Of a stretch of DNA of 30,314 nt, positions 26,313-30,314 are shown one piece after another (the first letter of the stretch is position 1; each line of letters begins with the position of its first letter). The translations under genes were made by a program, and so were the position numbers. The notes beneath the pieces are model-generated. The model was not told the origin of the DNA, ran no database searches, and saw only the letters and a program-made list of their open reading frames with translations. The stretch spans positions 1-30,314 of the forward strand of contig CAYPPG010000080.1 of the NCBI GenBank assembly GCA_964412555.1. Reading direction: 5' to 3'. The stretch is from CAYPPG01 sp964412555. Its GTDB lineage: Bacteria > Hinthialibacterota > Hinthialibacteria > Hinthialibacterales > Hinthialibacteraceae.

Positions 26313-28676
26313 CTAATCCAACCCATACAAGATTTCAAAAACAGAGACTGCGGATGTATTTGCCTGTGAAAGAACAGCCGCTTGAGCTTGTAACAGAACT
26401 GAGTTTAAAGTCAATTCCGTAGTTTCTTGAGCAACATCGGCGCTGAGAATACGTGTATAAGCGGATTCCAAATTCAAAGCACCGGCATCGAGTATATCAA
26501 CAGTGTCATCGAGCCGTGAAGAAAACGCTCCCAGACGAGCTCGAAATGAGTTCACTTGATCAAGCGCATCATCAATAATATCAATAGCTTCTGTCGCACC
26601 TGTCGCTGTGGTCACGTCGATATCATCCAGCGTTGCAGACGCGCTGGTACCGAGATTATCCGAAGTGAGATCGGCAAAAAGGAACGATTTCAAATCACCG
26701 CTGTCACCACCGATTTGGAAATTCAACGCATTGCTGGTTGTGGATATGACAAATGTCTCCCCCCCGACGGAAGGGGATGTAGTAACATCAACAATTGCAT
26801 CGAAATCAAGGGTCACTTGTTGATATTTTTCAATTGGATAGATCGACATTTCACCGGCAACAAATTGGACATTGGTATCTCCATTTTGGAATGTGACGGA
26901 AGTTCCACCATTCAAAGAACCGACAAATTCTTTCGCGGTCGTTTCCAATTGATCGGTGCCTGCCGTAAAACCACTACCGGCACGGATCGTTACCTCCGGC
27001 AGTGGACCTCCGGACGCATTGACTCCTTGCAACGTGACCACTTGTCCTGCGCTTACCTCTTGAGCATCTCCCCCATCGATCGAGAACGTAGCAGTTTCAT
27101 TGGAACCGGCTTGGGTAGCGGTAGAAGCAATGACCTGGGGTGTAGAAGTGCTAACATCGGTGTAGGTAATTTGCAAAGCAGTGGAAGATGCACCCACAAC
27201 ATCGTCTTCCAGTTGGATCTCACCATTACCCGTTAAGGTCGCGGTTGCTCCATTGAAACCATATCCAACCAAACTACGGTCCCGTTGGTTCAACTCCGCA
27301 ATGAATTCAGCATAATCGTCGATCACCGCATCACCGGTTCGATCGTCCACGCCAACCGTATATTCCACAGAAAAAGTTGTACCGTCAGGATCGGTGCCTT
27401 CGATGAGAAATGTATCTCCCGCTTCGATCACTGTGCCATTTAATTCAGAACCGATAAGAGCAGTGCCCGGTAATGCAGGATTTCCCGCTCCGTCTCGGTC
27501 AAATTCTTCATCGGTAAGGAGGATACGCTGTTGTGCGGCAACGATATTGCTAACTGTAATATCAAAGGTGCCACTATCAAAAGTGGAACCGGTCACCGCG
27601 GTGACATTGTTCCCAATCTTTGCCGTCGTGGTGGTGCCAAAGGTTATCTCATCCTGGTTGTAAATATCTTCGGAATAATCGACACCAAATGAAGTTTGCT
27701 GGTTGCCGGAAGAATCTTTGACAGCAAATGTGATGTCGAATTCGGATATATTTTGTTCAGTCCCACTGTTGAATTGAAGGCGGCCATTTGCACTGATATC
27801 GGCGGTGGTTTCCAAAACGCCGGTCCCGTCGATTCCCAAATCGATTTCCGCGGCATCGATCGCGGATTGAACGGAATTGATCAACCCACCCACGGTGCTG
27901 CCGGCTGTAATCGAATATACACCACTGAAGAATGTATCTCCATCGGCAAGTACACCGGAGAACGTAATGGTTCCCATGCTGCTCAAACTAACGCCTTGAT
28001 TCACAGTGGTTCCAATCAAATTGTCACCGGCAACCGCCGCAGCGCCGCCATTCACAAATCGCCCTGCTGTCACGGCAATATCCGTCGCAATGGTTATCCC
28101 CGTTTGAAAACCGCCGGTTGCCCCTTGTTTGATTTCAGTACTCCCCGCATCGGTCTGCGCAATATTCAAGTAAGCCCTACCCTCGAAAAGAGTGGTTGCA
28201 TTAGGACCGAAAGCCAGAGTAGCGCCAAAATCACGAGTGCCACTTTTAAAACCGACTGTTGTCGATAATGATCCGTTCAATAAATATTTGTTGCCGAATT
28301 TAGTCGTATTCGCAATGCGATTCAGTTCTTCCAGTTTTTCTTCAATTACGGCCTGTTGTGCGGCGCTTCCACCGGAAGCGGCGACAGCGGCATCTCGGAC
28401 ATCATTTAAAATATCGATAATTTCATCCGTGCCGGACAAACCGGTATTGGTTAAATTGATGAGGTCTTGCGTATTTTCCGACGCTCGGCTTAAACCGCGA
28501 AACTGAGTTTCCAATTGGGAACTCAGTAACAATCCGCCGGGATCGTCACGAGCGCTATTGATGCGTAATCCGCTGCTGATTCGTTCGAGATTGAGGTTGA
28601 GCCGATCTTGTGTATCATATAATCGGGATACAATCTGTAACGCACTGATATTGTTGCGAATACTTTCAATAACCAT
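26313..28676 (-). CDS. Large flagellin (paralogue 2)
   Basis: 787 residues. The N-terminus has the flagellin signature with changes: ERISSGLRINSARDDPGGLL (31-50), where most flagellins have DDAAGLAI. The C-terminus ends VLSQANTSAVSVFEILYGLD. The central region carries blocks matching those of the next gene in nearly the same register: GVLADGDTFFSG at 241-252 (249-260 in the paralogue), FDITFAVKDSSG, AVTGSTFDSGTFDITVSN, IEGTDPDGTTFSVEYTV and LNQRDRS. The pair therefore arose by duplication of a gene that already had the enlarged middle. The frame is open from 28727, but GGAGAG (28682-28687) and a sigma-28-type promoter place the start at 28676. Confidence 0.93.
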   Translation of the reverse strand: MVIESIRNNISALQIVSRLYDTQDRLNLNLERISSGLRINSARDDPGGLLLSSQLETQFRGLSRASENTQDLINLTNTGLSGTDEIIDILNDVRDAAVAASGGSAAQQAVIEEKLEELNRIANTTKFGNKYLLNGSLSTTVGFKSGTRDFGATLAFGPNATTLFEGRAYLNIAQTDAGSTEIKQGATGGFQTGITIATDIAVTAGRFVNGGAAAVAGDNLIGTTVNQGVSLSSMGTITFSGVLADGDTFFSGVYSITAGSTVGGLINSVQSAIDAAEIDLGIDGTGVLETTADISANGRLQFNSGTEQNISEFDITFAVKDSSGNQQTSFGVDYSEDIYNQDEITFGTTTTAKIGNNVTAVTGSTFDSGTFDITVSNIVAAQQRILLTDEEFDRDGAGNPALPGTALIGSELNGTVIEAGDTFLIEGTDPDGTTFSVEYTVGVDDRTGDAVIDDYAEFIAELNQRDRSLVGYGFNGATATLTGNGEIQLEDDVVGASSTALQITYTDVSTSTPQVIASTATQAGSNETATFSIDGGDAQEVSAGQVVTLQGVNASGGPLPEVTIRAGSGFTAGTDQLETTAKEFVGSLNGGTSVTFQNGDTNVQFVAGEMSIYPIEKYQQVTLDFDAIVDVTTSPSVGGETFVISTTSNALNFQIGGDSGDLKSFLFADLTSDNLGTSASATLDDIDVTTATGATEAIDIIDDALDQVNSFRARLGAFSSRLDDTVDILDAGALNLESAYTRILSADVAQETTELTLNSVLLQAQAAVLSQANTSAVSVFEILYGLD

Positions 28677-28697
28677 GATTTCTCTCCATTTAGCCGG

Positions 28698-28724
28698 AAA
28701 TCGGCTGCAAACGGTAAAATTCTG
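28698..28724 (-). promoter_or_regulatory. Sigma-28-type promoter of flagellin 2
   Basis: On the minus strand CAGAATTT (28717-28724), 11-nt spacer, GCCGATTT (28698-28705). Against the FliA consensus TAAAGTTT-N11-GCCGATAA this is 5 of 8 and 6 of 8 with exact spacing. Transcription would start near 28691, giving a leader of about 15 nt that contains the SD. Confidence 0.6.
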
Positions 28725-28734
28725 CATTTTTAGC

Positions 28735-28761
28735 TAAAGTTTTCGCAGAATCTGCCTATAA
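28735..28761 (+). promoter_or_regulatory. Near-perfect sigma-28 promoter pointing away from the flagellin
   Basis: TAAAGTTT (28735-28742), 11-nt spacer, GCCTATAA (28754-28761): 15 of 16 positions match the flagellar sigma-28 consensus with exact spacing. Its -35 is only 10 bp from the -35 of the divergent flagellin promoter. No coding gene lies downstream; the first landmark is the terminator-like hairpin at 28874-28930. Confidence 0.7.
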
Positions 28762-28825
28762 TGGAGAGAGAAGAAAGTACTTGTGAACAAAGGACTTCTT
28801 CGACCGTATACAAAACGTAATTAAT

Positions 28826-28922
28826 GAGCGTAGCGCTTGCAGACTTTTTTCTGCCGAGTGCTGCGGTGGTCAGATTAAGCCATAACTCACTTCTCTTGGC
28901 CGGGATGCGAAGTTGTGGCTTA
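28826..28922 (+). repeat. Boxed hairpin motif, copy A
   Basis: Conserved blocks: GAGCGTAG (28826-28833), CTGCGGTGGTC (28861-28871), and the 26-nt box at 28886-28911 with core CTTGGCCGGGATGCGAA. The box is framed by TAAGCCATAACT (28876-28887) and AGTTGTGGCTTA (28911-28922), a 12-bp stem with one G-U pair. Confidence 0.75.
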
Positions 28923-28930
28923 ATTTTTTT
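28874..28930 (+). terminator. Intrinsic terminator formed by copy A
   Basis: The copy A stem extends to 14 bp (28874-28887 with 28911-28924) and is followed by a T-tract (28924-28930). The loop is long (23 nt), unusual for a simple terminator, because it contains the conserved box. Confidence 0.6.
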
Positions 28931-29076
28931 GCCCTTTTTCAAGTAATATTCTCTCTCGTCCTTTACGGTCTTGCCTAAAAGGCTATCCGTATCGCGGTTT
29001 ATATTCTTTCATTTTTTCAACCTCACTTTTCGAATTGTGCAGACAAGACGTCCGCACCACAATTTTCACCAAACAT

Positions 29077-29163
29077 TTGTATCGCCGACGTCCCGTCGGC
29101 CTTGCCTTATATGGTTGTATCGCCGGCATCCCGCCGGCCATGCCTGCGAGACGCAGGCGTTAC
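29077..29163. repeat. REP-like palindrome cluster
   Basis: Two direct copies of a roughly 30-nt unit (29077-29106, 29115-29144). Each starts TTGTATCGCCG and holds a hairpin: GCCGAC-GTCCC-GTCGGC (29084-29100) and GCCGGC-ATCCC-GCCGGC (29122-29138). The stems differ by paired changes that keep base pairing. A third hairpin GCCTGCG-AGA-CGCAGGC (29142-29158) follows and runs into GTTACA. Confidence 0.7.
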
Positions 29164-29204
29164 AATTAACGCGAAAACTCGCGGTTCGATTCGATGTTCC
29201 TTCG

Positions 29205-29246
29205 CGCCGGTTTTCGAAGGGCCTCGGAATTCTTCGAAGACCGGCG
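29205..29246. repeat. 15-bp hairpin upstream of copy B
   Basis: CGCCGGTTTTCGAAG (29205-29219) pairs with CTTCGAAGACCGGCG (29232-29246), 15 bp with one T-G pair and a 12-nt loop. There is no T-tract. A further 10-nt arm GTTCCTTCGC (29196-29205) is the inverse of GCGAAGGAAC (29342-29351) at the end of the copy B box, so copy B could fold in a larger structure. Confidence 0.6.
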
Positions 29247-29261
29247 ACCGGACATAAAAAA

Positions 29262-29357
29262 GGCGTAGCTTCCGACAAACTCTTTCTCCATCGAGTCTGC
29301 AGCGGTCAGGAAACAGCGCCCTCACTTCTCTTGGCCGGGATGCGAAGGAACGCTTTT
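29262..29357 (+). repeat. Boxed hairpin motif, copy B
   Basis: GGCGTAG (29262-29268), CTGCAGCGGTC (29297-29307) and the 26-nt box (29321-29346), identical to copy A over all 26 nt. The flanking stem is different and weaker: AGCG+CC (29315-29320) with GG+CGCT (29347-29354) and an AA bulge. Confidence 0.7.
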
Positions 29358-29383
29358 AAAGTTCAATTTTCACTAGACGCAAA
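29357..29383 (+). promoter_or_regulatory. Weak sigma-28-like element between copies B and C
   Basis: TAAAGTTC (29357-29364), 11-nt spacer, GACGCAAA (29376-29383). The -35 matches 7 of 8 and the spacing is exact, but the -10 matches only 5 of 8. It lies just before copy C. Confidence 0.25.
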
Positions 29384-29385
29384 AA

Positions 29386-29482
29386 GAGCGTAGAACTTCC
29401 ACCCTTTTCACCTACCCATGCGTACTGCGTGGTCTCATCAACCTGTAACTCACCTCTTCTTGGCCGGGATGCGAAATTACAG
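29386..29482 (+). repeat. Boxed hairpin motif, copy C
   Basis: GAGCGTAG (29386-29393), CTGCGTGGTC (29425-29434) and a 27-nt version of the box (29449-29475) sharing TCTTGGCCGGGATGCGAA. The framing stem is again different in sequence: CTGTAA (29443-29448) with TTACAG (29477-29482), a perfect 6 bp. No T-tract follows. Confidence 0.7.
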
Positions 29483-29767
29483 ATTGTAGTACACGATTTC
29501 TCAGCGTGTCGTCATTAATATCGGCAGCTTTTACAGAAACTTGAGCTTTTTTTTTCGGAATTTTTGAGGGGTAATATACAAAGGAGCAAAGTGGTATAAT
29601 TCCCCTACCGTCCGGCCATGGCTGCGTGTATGGGAATACAAGTGCGGAAGTTCAAAAAAGCCTTGAAAAATCCGGAAATGAACGATGAACCATTCTATAT
29701 GCATAGTTAGCTTGAATGAGAAATACGTAACGGGTTGATATAGTTGAAGTTAGGAATTTTCTCCTCG

Positions 29768-29862
29768 GAAACCTCTATGCTTATTTTTGTATAAGATAAA
29801 AAATAAGCGATAAGGGTTTGAATTGATTAAGTTTATGAATCTTATCTTCGACGAGAGGTTTC
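29768..29862. repeat. Nested inverted repeats upstream of the CRISPR
   Basis: Outer arms GAAACCTCT (29768-29776) and AGAGGTTTC (29854-29862) pair perfectly over 9 bp. Inside, GCTTATTTTT (29779-29788) and AAAAATAAGC (29799-29808) form a perfect 10-bp stem. The loop ATAAGAT (29791-29797) is also complementary to ATCTTAT (29839-29845). No coding potential. It could be a structured RNA or a small palindromic insertion. Confidence 0.45.
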
Positions 29863-30013
29863 AGTTTATGTGTAAGTTATCAATTATGAGTATGTTAGAG
29901 AAGGTGAACCTGATGCAAATCCATTCAAATAACATTACATATAATACAAAAACAAGGGGGTCACAAAAAAGACCATTTATGATACTGTAAACATTGATCG
30001 AAAAATGACCGCT

Positions 30014-30120
30014 GCGGGAACAACTTCCTGGTTAGGACAGGATTGAAACGAGAAAATCGCCTTCGTCGCTTTCATCTCTGGGAAGCGGGAACAACTTCCT
30101 GGTTAGGACAGGATTGAAAC
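30014..30120 (+). CRISPR. One-spacer CRISPR array (two 36-nt repeats)
   Basis: Two identical 36-nt repeats (30014-30049 and 30085-30120) start GCGGGAACAACTTCC and end GGACAGGATTGAAAC, the terminal ATTGAAAC being common in type I and III repeats. The 35-nt spacer (30050-30084) has a normal size. The GAAAC end and the AT-rich upstream sequence suggest a leader on the left and plus-strand transcription. No third repeat and no cas gene is in the window. The array may be new, reduced, or an orphan served by a distant cas locus. Confidence 0.85.
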
Positions 30121-30121
30121 G

Positions 30122-30151
30122 TGTAGGGGCGATTCGCGAATCGCCCCTACA
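30122..30151. repeat. Perfect 30-bp palindrome abutting the last CRISPR repeat
   Basis: A REP-like perfect inverted repeat with core GGGGCGATTCGCGAATCGCC. It starts two bases after the second CRISPR repeat and fits almost exactly where a further 35-nt spacer would lie, but no repeat follows. Palindromes of this pattern are usually dispersed in genomes. Confidence 0.8.
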
Positions 30152-30314
30152 TGTACCGGCTGGCATCCCTGCCCGCACTTACAACGCACAAAGTCACATC
30201 CTCACCCCCCCCTGCGGGCCAGATGCCCGCCCTCCGACAAAACTGGCACAAAACTTGCAGTATCACCTTTCGGGCAACATAGATCTATGTCAGCAAGACC
30301 ATCAAACCAGGGTG

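Larger units (their letters stand above)
28768..28930 (+). ncRNA. Putative sigma-28-dependent small RNA
   Basis: A unit with a promoter (28735-28761), no plausible reading frame longer than 13 codons (GTG at 28782, no SD), and an end at a 14-bp hairpin plus seven T. The predicted transcript is about 160 nt. Its 3' part is copy A of the repeated box motif, so the conserved 26-nt box sits mostly in the terminator loop, exposed for pairing or protein binding. Function is unknown. Co-regulation with flagellin is inferred from the promoter class. Confidence 0.5.
28677..30314. other. 1.6-kb non-coding region rich in structured repeats
   Basis: No convincing protein gene is seen. In order: divergent sigma-28 promoters, a short transcript unit with terminator, three copies of a boxed hairpin motif, REP-like palindromes, a 15-bp hairpin, an AT-rich stretch with nested inverted repeats, a one-spacer CRISPR array, a 30-bp palindrome and a further hairpin GCGGGC-CAGAT-GCCCGC (30214-30230). 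A 30-codon frame at 29618-29710 (ends EMNDEPFYMHS) reads protein-like but has no SD. The last 80 nt show nothing else I recognise. Confidence 0.6.

Noticed and set aside
28826..29482. Boxed motif as a TPP or other known riboswitch (because of GCGTAG), or as integron attC sites
   Set aside because: The other TPP blocks are absent, no integrase or cassette genes are present, and the box matches no riboswitch core known to me.
29618..29710. 30-codon frame in the pre-CRISPR region
   Set aside because: No SD, no recognisable family and strong secondary structure nearby; possibly a remnant.

Overview
The window reads as a piece of a free-living, motile, Gram-negative-type heterotroph that breaks down glycans. 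Evidence: many exported proteins with Sec or Tat signals, two flagellins, good Shine-Dalgarno (SD) sequences, and a mix of GH78, GH20, exported ADP-ribosylglycohydrolase, Tat-exported Gfo/Idh/MocA dehydrogenase and PQQ-propeller proteins. That mix is typical of Planctomycetota and neighbouring candidate phyla (for example Sumerlaeota, Hydrogenedentota, Lentisphaerota). The phylum cannot be fixed from this sequence: there is no rRNA or ribosomal protein gene.

Layout. 1-885 (-): 5' part of a secreted beta-propeller-like protein that runs off the left edge. 1130-3841 (+): secreted multidomain protein ending in a purple-acid-phosphatase-like domain that has lost most metal ligands. 3878-7150 (-): exported methyltransferase-like plus double PQQ-propeller protein. 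7328-8407 (-): galT. 8846-9289 (+): small DMT/EamA-type membrane protein behind a 438-nt leader/intergenic region. 9302-11398 (-) and 11547-13244 (+): divergent GH20 hexosaminidase and exported ADP-ribosylglycohydrolase. 13295-14590 and 14700-17525 (-): Tat dehydrogenase and GH78 alpha-L-rhamnosidase, divergent from a FadR-type GntR regulator (17676-18398, +) that probably controls them. 18495-19168 (+): VapBC-type toxin-antitoxin pair. 19280-20374 (-): deoxyhypusine synthase homologue. 20646-21734 and 21776-23689 (-): BASS-family transporter and an unrecognised 637-aa secreted protein. 23814-26204 and 26313-28676 (-): two very large paralogous flagellins. 28677-30314: a 1.6-kb region with no convincing gene, dense in structured repeats, ending in a one-spacer CRISPR array.

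How it fits together. The central block looks like a saccharide-utilisation region: GH78 releases rhamnose, GH20 releases N-acetylhexosamine, the Tat dehydrogenase may oxidise sugars, GalT feeds galactose into the Leloir pathway, and the GntR regulator may sense a product. No SusC/SusD pair is present.

The most unusual part is upstream of the flagellins. Two sigma-28-type promoters lie back to back at 28698-28761. One points at the flagellin. The other, a near-perfect match to the flagellar consensus, points away into a non-coding stretch that ends about 170 nt later in a 14-bp hairpin plus T-tract. The loop of that hairpin carries a 26-nt box that recurs twice more within 600 nt, each time framed by a different stem. 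This looks like a flagellar-regulon small RNA and a repeated structured RNA motif that I do not recognise.
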